This document shows positions 53,143 through 59,751 of a stretch of 59,751 bases of DNA, in pieces. The notes beneath the pieces were generated by a model, which saw nothing but the letters and a program-made list of their open reading frames with translations, was not told the origin of the DNA and made no database searches. A program made the translations under genes and the position numbers. Source of the stretch: Lachnospiraceae bacterium (GTDB lineage: Bacteria > Bacillota > Clostridia > Lachnospirales > Lachnospiraceae); NCBI GenBank assembly GCA_009911035.1, contig QXWO01000039.1, forward strand, positions 1-59,751, given 5' to 3'. The number at the start of each line of letters is the position of its first letter. Positions within the stretch are counted from its first letter, which is position 1.

Positions 53143-53443
53143 TGGTGCGCAGGCCGCTGCCCTGCTGGGCGTTTCCTGCTTCTGCCCGCTGGTACTGCCC
53201 GGCCATTTCCTGTAGATCTTTGACATGTTCCTGCACCATCCGGTAAAGCTTGTCCATATCCGTCTGTAAGGAGCTGAACTTATTTCCATAGGCTGAAGCA
53301 GCTTCCCCCTGCCACAGGCTTCTCATGCCGTGCACCTGGGACATCATTTCGCTGGTCAGATTCTTTATCTGGTTTCCTGTAGCTGCAAATTCTCCCGATG
53401 TCTGCATCAGTTTTTCTGGTGTAACTTTTAAAATTCCTTCCAT
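53129..53443 (-). CDS. WXG100-family protein (EsxA-like)
   Basis: A 104-residue helical hairpin protein with the turn motif at MRSLWQGEAASAYGNKF (W-Q-G, about residue 43). The two long amphipathic helices are as expected for type VII substrates. It lacks a clear C-terminal YxxxD/E signal at the usual place but has VQEHVKDLQEMAGQYQRAE. It is the most canonical of the five small proteins here. Confidence 0.9.
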   Translation of the reverse strand: MEGILKVTPEKLMQTSGEFAATGNQIKNLTSEMMSQVHGMRSLWQGEAASAYGNKFSSLQTDMDKLYRMVQEHVKDLQEMAGQYQRAEAGNAQQGSGLRTNVVV

Positions 53444-53461
53444 AATCTTGTCCTTTCTAAA

Positions 53462-53767
53462 TTAATAACTTCTGCTTGCTGCAATTTCCCTGTTTCTGGC
53501 TTCCGCACGCTCATATCTTTCCGCAATCTCCAAAAGGGCCTGTATATATTGTGCGATCAACTGATAAAAAATGTCCATCTGCTGTTTGTCTCTTATGAAT
53601 GCCTGATGGAAAGTGTCTTTTGCCTGCCCTTCCCACATACTGCAAAGGGCTGTCTCCTGCTGGGACAGCTGGGAAGCTTTTGACTTAAACTGACTGTTTA
53701 GATCCGTAATCCTTCCTGCCTTTTTTCTAAGTTCCGATGATGTTACATAAAAATATGACATATACAT
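53462..53767 (-). CDS. WXG100-family protein
   Basis: A 101-residue helical protein with ALCSMWEGQAKDTFHQAF (W-E-G at about residue 45) and a second helix ending LLEIAERYERAEARN. It lies between two other WXG-type genes with 18- and 7-base gaps. It could form a heterodimer with a neighbour. Confidence 0.88.
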   Translation of the reverse strand: MYMSYFYVTSSELRKKAGRITDLNSQFKSKASQLSQQETALCSMWEGQAKDTFHQAFIRDKQQMDIFYQLIAQYIQALLEIAERYERAEARNREIAASRSY

Positions 53768-53774
53768 TCTCCTC

Positions 53775-54092
53775 TCAAAACTGATGATAAATTCTTGTTG
53801 CTGCCAACTGGTAATTAAACATTTCGGACTGGTACATTTTTCTGGCCTGGCTCTCCATTTCCTCCGCTATGGCTGCTAAATTTTCCGCCTCAGAAACAAG
53901 CTGACCGCTTATCTTCACCTCCTTTTGCACCACAATATCCGCACATTCACTGTTCCAGCAGGCTCTATTTTCACAGGCAATCTGCATCACATTATTTTCA
54001 GACGTACTTTTCAGTTTTCCTGAAAGTTCCCTAAGCCGGGCGGCAAGATGCATGATTTCTGTAAAATGCATTTCAATTTTCTGTGGTGACAT
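53775..54092 (-). CDS. WXG100-like protein with atypical W-N-S turn
   Basis: A 105-residue protein with the same two-helix plan as its neighbours, but the turn reads ENRACWNSECADIVV, with Ser in place of Gly and two flanking Cys. The second helix ends AEEMESQARKMYQSEM. The start at 54092 overlaps the upstream gene by 20 bases; an ATG at 54119 is also possible. It is likely a secreted partner or chaperone rather than an EsxA orthologue. Confidence 0.7.
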   Translation of the reverse strand: MSPQKIEMHFTEIMHLAARLRELSGKLKSTSENNVMQIACENRACWNSECADIVVQKEVKISGQLVSEAENLAAIAEEMESQARKMYQSEMFNYQLAATRIYHQF

Positions 54093-54369
54093 TTCTGTTT
54101 TCCCTTTCCGCCTGTTCATATACTTCCGCTATCTGCCCAAGCTTCCCTATATGGTTTTCAAATGCCCGGAAAGCAATGATCCCCTCTTCTTTCCACAGGG
54201 CAAATCTTTTGTCCAGTTCTTTTACCGGCCTGCCGTCAAAACCCTGTGTTAAGACCCGCACATGGTCTGCCGCAGTTAAGAAATCATTCCGTGCCCTTTT
54301 TACCAGTTCCGTCCATTCCTTTTCTTTCCCCTTTAAATACCGGGGTGTTACCAATATTTCTTCCGCCAA
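54073..54369 (-). CDS. WXG100-like protein with atypical F-D-G turn
   Basis: A 98-residue helical protein. The helix NDFLTAADHVRVLTQGF leads to a turn FDGRPVKELDKRFALWKEEG in which the usual Trp is Phe. The C-terminal helix IAEVYEQAERENRNV is like those of the other small proteins here. It is assigned to the group by size, fold pattern and position. Confidence 0.65.
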   Translation of the reverse strand: MAEEILVTPRYLKGKEKEWTELVKRARNDFLTAADHVRVLTQGFDGRPVKELDKRFALWKEEGIIAFRAFENHIGKLGQIAEVYEQAERENRNVTTEN

Positions 54370-54500
54370 TTTCCACCCTCCTTCTTCTGGTAAAAATTAT
54401 CTAAACTATATTATTTCTGGCATACTGTCTTAAATCTTTTCCTAAATTTTTTCCAATCTGCCCATCCCCCTCACCTGCGTGATTTTTTGTTTTCTTCCCT

Positions 54501-54800
54501 TTACAATGTGCGGGCTTTCAGTGTCATATCTTTTTCCATCCGTGCTAATTTCTCTGCCGCTTCCCGAGTTGCCGTAAGCACTTCCCACATACCTGCTACG
54601 CTGTCTTTTACCTGTCCAAGTTCATGGAAAAATCCTCTTTCCCACTGTTCCTTAGCCCCGCTCTCCCATATGTCAGAGAGCTGCTTTTCCCCGCTTTCAA
54701 GAATCACAAGCTGGTCCTTTACGGCTGTAATGCTCTGTTCCATAAATTCCATCCAGTTGTTGAATCCGGCCGCCTTAAGCTGTATGCTCCAGTTAGTCAT
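54501..54800 (-). CDS. WXG100-like protein with W-E-S turn
   Basis: A 99-residue protein: helix one up to KQLSDIWESGAKEQWERGFF (W-E-S at about 45), helix two LTATREAAEKLARMEKDM. It is the first of the five small genes after EsaB, followed by a 131-base gap that is not coding. Confidence 0.7.
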   Translation of the reverse strand: MTNWSIQLKAAGFNNWMEFMEQSITAVKDQLVILESGEKQLSDIWESGAKEQWERGFFHELGQVKDSVAGMWEVLTATREAAEKLARMEKDMTLKARTL

Positions 54801-54821
54801 ACCTTTTCCTTTCTAATGATT

Positions 54822-55067
54822 TCATATTAAAATCAACCGATCCCCGGTTTGCACGCCCTGCTGTTCCAGACTTTCTTCTCTCTTTAAAACCGCTTCCTGC
54901 TCCATACCGTATAAGTACACGGCTTCCGGATTTTTGCACAAGATGTGCTCCTTCTGGGCTGTTAAAGCCAAAATATCTTCCAGCAATACATCAACTCTGG
55001 TATTTTCGTCCAGCTCAAAGTCAAAAGTCCTGTCTATTGCAAGTATCTGTATATCCACTAATAACAA
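54822..55067 (-). CDS. esaB: EsaB/YukD-type ubiquitin-like protein
   Basis: An 81-residue beta-grasp protein: VDIQILAIDRTFDFELDENT (two strands), VDVLLEDILALTAQKE (helix), then the closing VQTGDRLILI strand. That is the ubiquitin-like plan of YukD/EsaB, a standard type VII accessory protein thought to regulate assembly. It overlaps the end of essC by ten bases. The family has low sequence identity; context makes the call firm. Confidence 0.85.
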   Translation of the reverse strand: MLLVDIQILAIDRTFDFELDENTRVDVLLEDILALTAQKEHILCKNPEAVYLYGMEQEAVLKREESLEQQGVQTGDRLILI

Positions 55068-58000
55068 TTTCCAACCTCCCTTCCCGGAAGCAGGATATGC
55101 CGTGTGCCGCTTCCGGCCCCTTCCTTCAAGTATCCGGTGCCTGCTGGTTCATACTGGTTTTGCAGGGCATAGCTCAAGTCATCAAAAGCAAGGGCCCGCT
55201 GGGCTGCAGTATTGCCTCCTAAGTGTATTCCCTGCTGCCATCCAGCAAACTCCCGGAAAAATTCCGTCCCCATGGCTTCATAGTCCTTCTCAGGATGATA
55301 AATACCTGCAAGCAGGCAAATTCTCCCTTTTCCTGCGGCTGCCCGTTCCCAGAATCCCACTCTTTCCTCCCGCTTATCCCCTGACTGATAGAGGATACGG
55401 CAAAAATCCTTTAAACTGCTGATAAAAACACAGGTATCCCTCCAATGCTCCGATTCCTTTTCTTGTTTTTCCAAAGTATTCTGCCTCCATTTTTCAATAT
55501 CTTCTGCTTCCTCAATATATATGACTCCTGTGCGGTTTCTATAATTTATAAAACGTCTGCCACAATCCACCATTACCGTCTGATACCCCAGATGAAGAAC
55601 ACTTTCTGCCAGATGCCCAAGAAGTGTGCTCCTCCCGGTTCTCTCCCTTCCAGAGATGAGAAAGCAACCGCCGCCTTTAAGAGAAATGCTGCAAATTTCT
55701 GCTGTAGCAAGGTCATATCCCACAGGAATTTTTTGTTCCTGCCCGTCTTTTTTCTGCTTCTCAAAATCACGGATAAGAGTTGCAAAGTCAGCTTCCTCTG
55801 GAAGTACGGGGAATTTATAGGGACAGCTTCTCTGCTCCCTGTACATTTCTTCCTGCTGTCTCCTGCTTTCTTCCTTTATCCTGTTAAAATACATGTCTCC
55901 CTCCTGTTCTTTCATAATCAATGCTGTCTGAAATTCCAGAATCCTTCCCTTTAGCCTGCACAATCCCCTTCCCTTCCGGTTTTCTTCCGGAAGCACTGGG
56001 ATAAAATACTGCCTCAAAATATCCCCATACTGGAAGCGGTCGCTCATCTCCAGGGCCAGCGTCATTTTTATCTTCTCAAACAACTTTGCTCCCAAATCTC
56101 CCGGTTCTGCTGCAGAAATAATCAGGTAAATTCCTATTCCAATCCCTTCTGCCGCCAGCTTTATCAGAAATTCTTCCTGATTTTCTTCCATTTCTTTCTT
56201 GAGAGACGTAAAATCGTCTATGATCCAAAATACCAACGGCAGTTTTTTTCTGCCACTCTGGTTATACCGCTGCCAGTTTGTCCCTGCCAGAAGTTTTTTC
56301 CGCTTATCCGCCAACTGCTGTAAATGGTAAAAAAATACACTTTTTCCCCCCTGTTCTTTCAGGACGCCCAGGCAATGAGGCATACAATGAAAGCTGGCGG
56401 TTTCCTCCTGCCCTATGGCTGCAATTACAAATACCATTTCATCCGGCGTGAAATTACAGCAAAGCTGCCACAAAATAGTCTGCAACATGGTGCTTTTGCC
56501 TGTTGAGGGGCCGCCGCATACTGCCAGATGTCCCTGCTCTTTTGGATCATATGTAAGAACTGGCTGGCTCTGGTTTGCCGGGTCGTCACAAAGCCCAAGC
56601 AAAACTGCTTCCACAGGAATATCTGATTCTTTTAGTTCTTCCAACAGAATCCTTTTGGGCAGTTCCGGCATCCACAGAGCCGCAGCCTTCGGACAGCCTG
56701 ATTCTTCTGCGGTCCGGTTGATATAATCCATCAACGCATCCATAAGGCTTCCTCCTTCCTCCCGGCATTCTTTAATCTTCTCCCACCTTTTTCCAGTGTT
56801 GGATACAAGGGCTGCCCTTGCCTTTTTCTCCCCTTCTTTTCTGTAGATTCCCCCGCAATACCCTGCCTGGAACAATTCATAATACTCGTGGTTTCCAATT
56901 TGCAGATAACACTGACCCGGCAACGAAAGGGAAGCCGCATCGCCGTTGTGGAGCATGTCCATACTGTCCTGTTTATCCTGCACCCGCAGACATAGCCGGA
57001 ACCTTGCGTTGCTCCATATCTTGTCATCTACCGTCCCGGCAGGTTTCTGGGTAGCCAGAATCAAATGTACCCCAAGACTGCGCCCAACCTGTGCCAACGA
57101 AATAATTTCCTGCATAAATTCCGGTTCTTCTTTTTTTAGTTCCGCAAACTCATCCACCACCAGTAAAAGATGGGGCATGGGCCGGGATGCCCTGCCCTCC
57201 CTGTAAAGTCTGGTATACCCGTCAATGTGATTGATCTGATAGCTTCCTAGAAGTTTTTGTCTGCGTTTGTTTTCGCTTGTTATGGCCGACATGGCCCGTT
57301 TGATTTGTCTGCCTGATAAGTTAGATATGACCCCTGCACAATGGGGCAGACCTTTTAATAGATTTCCTGTGCCCCCGCCCTTATAATCTATCATAAAAAA
57401 ATTCACGTCCAAAGGGCTGAACGACACTGCTATAGAAAGCAGATATGTCTGAATCAGTTCACTTTTCCCGGACCCGGTGGTGCCTGCTATCAGACCGTGA
57501 GGGCCGTGAAATTTTTCATGCACATCCAGACACACGGTATTTCCTCCTGCCCGGCCTCCGATAGGAACTTTAAGCCGCTCCTCTGGTCTGGCGTCCTTCC
57601 ATCTGCGTCCGCTTTCCAGCTCCTCCATCCGGGTACATCCAAACAGTTCCAAAAAGCTTACTTTTTCCGGTATCTGCCCCTCTGATACTGCCTCCCGGAC
57701 CTTAAATCCTGCTGTTTTACGCAGATACCTTTCCGGCTCCGGTCCCATGCAGACCTCCGGCCAGAATTCCTGCCGGGAGATCTTCTCTTTTCCCAAATCA
57801 AGGATTTCCCCTCCCTTTTCCTTCTGTTGTATAAAATACCTGCAGCTTTTGGGAAGTTCCTCCCGCTTCCTTCCGGCAAAAACTGCACTTACCGGATAAT
57901 TTTCAATGGATTCTGTAAGATATCCGTAAAGAGGCTCTCCGCGAATCCACTCCTCCTCAAGGACAAACACAATATACCAAGGGATTTTCACTTCCTTTTT

Positions 58001-59653
58001 GTTTCCCATATGCAGGGCAGTCAGCTCCCTTGTAAGACATGGAAGGATTTCCCCGGCCTCCCGTTCATCCCCGGCAAGATATCTCACCCGTTTATCCTTC
58101 GACCAGCTATGAGGCATCCACTTGCAGTGACTGGCAATTATCCGGTCCCGCTCCCTGTTTTTGTCGTAAAAGCAGACGATCTTTACCTCTGTGTAGCAAT
58201 GACATACCGCCGTCTGTATCAAAAGCTGGAGCAGCAGTCCGCATACGCCGTCCCTTCCGAAGCCGCCAGCCATGCCAATCTGTCTGTTTATAAACAAATC
58301 CACCCCTATGGGAACCTGCCTTAACAGTTCATACCGCAGGGCCAGCTCTCGGGCCTCCCCGGCAAGTTTTCCCTCCACAATATTTTTCTGGGGACCGGAA
58401 AGTTTAACTGCAACCTGAAAAGGCTCATCTCCTATGCCAAGCCGCAGAAACAAAAAGTCCTTCTGCCGATAATAACGGTTCCATAAAACCAGCGGCATAC
58501 TACCGGTCATTCCTGCGGATTTTCCAGCAAAGTTCCGTATGAAAGGCTGGACAGGCGGATATTTCATCTCCAGAAGTTTTCTATTGTCCTGTTGACAGGA
58601 CAATATCCAGTTTTCCATTTCATTCAGGTATTCCCTGTACTGACGCTCCTTTTCCTTCCTCTCCTGCTTTCCTGCATACTTCTGGTATCCCTGCCCCACC
58701 ATTGCCCAGAACAAGGCAAGCAGAGCACTGCACCCGCTCATGATTACCGACATATAGTAAAATCCGCTGCCCATTTCCCCCATAAAGCGACTGCCTGCCC
58801 AGGCCATGACCAGCATGGGCAGAACCATGGTAAGGGATGGACCGACACTTAAAATAAAGGGCTGCTGTCTCTCCGGCGTCCGCTTTTCAGGCGGAATAAT
58901 TTCCATTTCCCCAGCGTGGAGTTCCCCCTCCTGCCCACAGTTCCGCTCAATCCAAGTTCCGCCGCCCCTGTCTGAACCCACAGCCGGCAGCGCAGTCCCG
59001 AAGCCCGCCCAGCCCTTCCCTCCCCGGCATACTCCGGAAAAGGGCACACAGACAATCATATCTTTTAATAAAAGCAGATGAAGTCCATAAATATCTATTC
59101 TGTCTCCAACCTGCAGGCACTTTTCCCCGAAAACTGATTCCTCATTCACATATATGCCCTCATTCCCCTTACTGTATAACCTGTATTTTTTCTCTCTGCC
59201 GTCTTCTTCAGGATATCCGTTTTCACAGTCTTTACCGCTTTCACGGACAATTTCTGCATAACAAGGCTCCATCAGTGTAAAACAGTCATAAAATATCTGG
59301 TTTTTAAAATCATTGCCAATTTTAATCCTCTCCGCTGGCCTTATTGGAATTTTCACCGCAGGCAGGAAAAAGTCTTCCTTCTTTGCAAGCAGAAGCAGAA
59401 GTTTTTCTTTACTTATCGTATAAAAGTAAAAGGGCGCGCCCCCGTCTAATCTTTTCCCTCCAATCAAACAGATATTTTTCTTCCTTGTTAGCTCTATCTC
59501 CACATCCTGGCCGAGCCCTGAGTCTTCTTTCAGCAGAAATAATTTATACTTCCCTTCCCCAAAAACAGGCAGATGTCTTCTTAAGCAGCGTTCCGAACTG
59601 AAAACCAATAAAATACTGCCTCTTAAATCCCTATTTCCTTTTTCCAAATCCAA
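55058..59653 (-). CDS. essC: EssC-type FtsK/SpoIIIE ATPase of a type VII secretion system
   Basis: A 1531-residue protein and the motor of the type VIIb system. Two FHA-like domains occupy about 1-205, two membrane segments about 265-320, then three ATPase domains follow. The first has GTTGSGKS at 724-731 and Walker B LLLVVDEFAELK near 830. The second has GGPSTGKST near 1047 and FWIIDDF. The third has GRERTGRST at 1335-1343, where the Walker Lys is Arg, so it is probably inactive. Its polymorphic C-terminus usually selects the effector, here perhaps the lipase. EsaA, EssA and EssB genes are not in the window and could lie to the right. Confidence 0.95.
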   Translation of the reverse strand: MDLEKGNRDLRGSILLVFSSERCLRRHLPVFGEGKYKLFLLKEDSGLGQDVEIELTRKKNICLIGGKRLDGGAPFYFYTISKEKLLLLLAKKEDFFLPAVKIPIRPAERIKIGNDFKNQIFYDCFTLMEPCYAEIVRESGKDCENGYPEEDGREKKYRLYSKGNEGIYVNEESVFGEKCLQVGDRIDIYGLHLLLLKDMIVCVPFSGVCRGGKGWAGFGTALPAVGSDRGGGTWIERNCGQEGELHAGEMEIIPPEKRTPERQQPFILSVGPSLTMVLPMLVMAWAGSRFMGEMGSGFYYMSVIMSGCSALLALFWAMVGQGYQKYAGKQERKEKERQYREYLNEMENWILSCQQDNRKLLEMKYPPVQPFIRNFAGKSAGMTGSMPLVLWNRYYRQKDFLFLRLGIGDEPFQVAVKLSGPQKNIVEGKLAGEARELALRYELLRQVPIGVDLFINRQIGMAGGFGRDGVCGLLLQLLIQTAVCHCYTEVKIVCFYDKNRERDRIIASHCKWMPHSWSKDKRVRYLAGDEREAGEILPCLTRELTALHMGNKKEVKIPWYIVFVLEEEWIRGEPLYGYLTESIENYPVSAVFAGRKREELPKSCRYFIQQKEKGGEILDLGKEKISRQEFWPEVCMGPEPERYLRKTAGFKVREAVSEGQIPEKVSFLELFGCTRMEELESGRRWKDARPEERLKVPIGGRAGGNTVCLDVHEKFHGPHGLIAGTTGSGKSELIQTYLLSIAVSFSPLDVNFFMIDYKGGGTGNLLKGLPHCAGVISNLSGRQIKRAMSAITSENKRRQKLLGSYQINHIDGYTRLYREGRASRPMPHLLLVVDEFAELKKEEPEFMQEIISLAQVGRSLGVHLILATQKPAGTVDDKIWSNARFRLCLRVQDKQDSMDMLHNGDAASLSLPGQCYLQIGNHEYYELFQAGYCGGIYRKEGEKKARAALVSNTGKRWEKIKECREEGGSLMDALMDYINRTAEESGCPKAAALWMPELPKRILLEELKESDIPVEAVLLGLCDDPANQSQPVLTYDPKEQGHLAVCGGPSTGKSTMLQTILWQLCCNFTPDEMVFVIAAIGQEETASFHCMPHCLGVLKEQGGKSVFFYHLQQLADKRKKLLAGTNWQRYNQSGRKKLPLVFWIIDDFTSLKKEMEENQEEFLIKLAAEGIGIGIYLIISAAEPGDLGAKLFEKIKMTLALEMSDRFQYGDILRQYFIPVLPEENRKGRGLCRLKGRILEFQTALIMKEQEGDMYFNRIKEESRRQQEEMYREQRSCPYKFPVLPEEADFATLIRDFEKQKKDGQEQKIPVGYDLATAEICSISLKGGGCFLISGRERTGRSTLLGHLAESVLHLGYQTVMVDCGRRFINYRNRTGVIYIEEAEDIEKWRQNTLEKQEKESEHWRDTCVFISSLKDFCRILYQSGDKREERVGFWERAAAGKGRICLLAGIYHPEKDYEAMGTEFFREFAGWQQGIHLGGNTAAQRALAFDDLSYALQNQYEPAGTGYLKEGAGSGTRHILLPGREVGNCY

Positions 59654-59702
59654 ACACTGCTACCTCCATATTCGTATAATCAACTACCCCGGTGCAAGCA
59701 CT

Positions 59703-59745
59703 CAAGTACTGTGAGCGGCTCCTACGTCGCCTCTCACAGCACTTG
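59703..59745. terminator. Hairpin upstream of essC
   Basis: CAAGTACTGTGAG (59703-59715) pairs with CTCACAGCACTTG (59733-59745) apart from one position. No T run is visible before the window ends, so it may be a terminator of the preceding unit or a regulatory hairpin. Confidence 0.45.
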
Positions 59746-59751
59746 ACTTTC

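Noticed and set aside
52408-53223. 271-codon plus-strand frame opposite the one-TM protein
   Set aside because: Shadow of a coupled minus-strand gene; composition unlike a real protein.
1-59751. tRNA or rRNA gene
   Set aside because: No cloverleaf with a GGTTCGAATCC-type T-arm or rRNA-like stretch was noticed by eye.

Overview
The window looks like chromosome from a low-to-moderate-GC anaerobic Firmicute, most likely a gut Lachnospiraceae (Clostridia). The reasons are the gene families present: several large serine recombinases with DUF6870-type partner genes, an IS graveyard (IS630, IS66, IS1182), CPBP/DUF2975 membrane proteins, a DUF6485 remnant, an S8 peptidase without signal peptide, and a Firmicutes-type type VII secretion locus. 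Nearly all genes lie on the minus strand. No tRNA, rRNA, CRISPR array, relaxase or conjugation gene was seen.

Layout. (1) 1-1.07 kb: IS630 and IS66 transposase pieces and, at 1030-1069, what looks like the last 13 codons of an S8 peptidase. (2) 1.3-5.9 kb: a large serine recombinase, a DUF6870-like gene, a broken MazF, a DegT-type aminotransferase and a chimeric PLP-enzyme fossil. (3) 5.9-8.1 kb: LysE exporter, LysR regulator and ACT-domain protein. (4) 8.1-13.9 kb: MATE and IS1182 scars, then a lantibiotic/bacitracin-type self-protection locus (response regulator, histidine kinase, ABC ATPase, two permeases) with decayed YxeA and lipoprotein genes and a four-copy 11-bp operator-like repeat. 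(5) 14.3-24.5 kb: HD-GYP protein, GNAT, nucleotidyltransferase, C39-like protein, small kinase, CPBP/DUF2975/XRE cluster, DUF3781, TetR and a broken sigma-like gene. The two ends of this block hold complementary pieces of an aldo/keto reductase gene. (6) 25-27.7 kb: MATE pump with its MarR regulator, then two structured non-coding elements. (7) 27.8-33.3 kb: three tandem serine recombinases with a hairpin repeat array between two of them and a second DUF6870-like gene. (8) 33.7-48 kb: the most interesting locus, described below. (9) 48.2-49.9 kb: S8 peptidase with an abnormal C-terminus. (10) 50-59.7 kb: FMN enzyme, then a type VII secretion operon (EssC, EsaB/YukD, five WXG100-like small proteins, a one-TM protein and an Mbeg1-like lipase).

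The 33.7-46.3 kb operon joins a one-module NRPS (C-A-T-reductase) to a complete partner-switching kit: SpoIIE-type phosphatase and STAS protein in the operon, with RsbW-like ATPase and LytTR regulator just upstream. It also holds two amino-acid transport systems. The ABC ATPase and both DAACS symporters carry a fused, degenerate RsbW-like domain. I infer that uptake and/or synthesis of an N-acyl amino aldehyde or alcohol is gated by phosphorylation of the STAS protein, with transporters rather than a sigma factor as the switched partners.

An S8 N-terminal part ends at about 48,223 and an S8-like tail ends at about 1,069. They join in frame over a shared CATAC, with a serine recombinase gene close to the left junction. 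This suggests that the intervening ~47 kb, NRPS operon included, is an integrated and much-eroded mobile island. Within it at least ten genes are truncated, chimeric or frameshifted.
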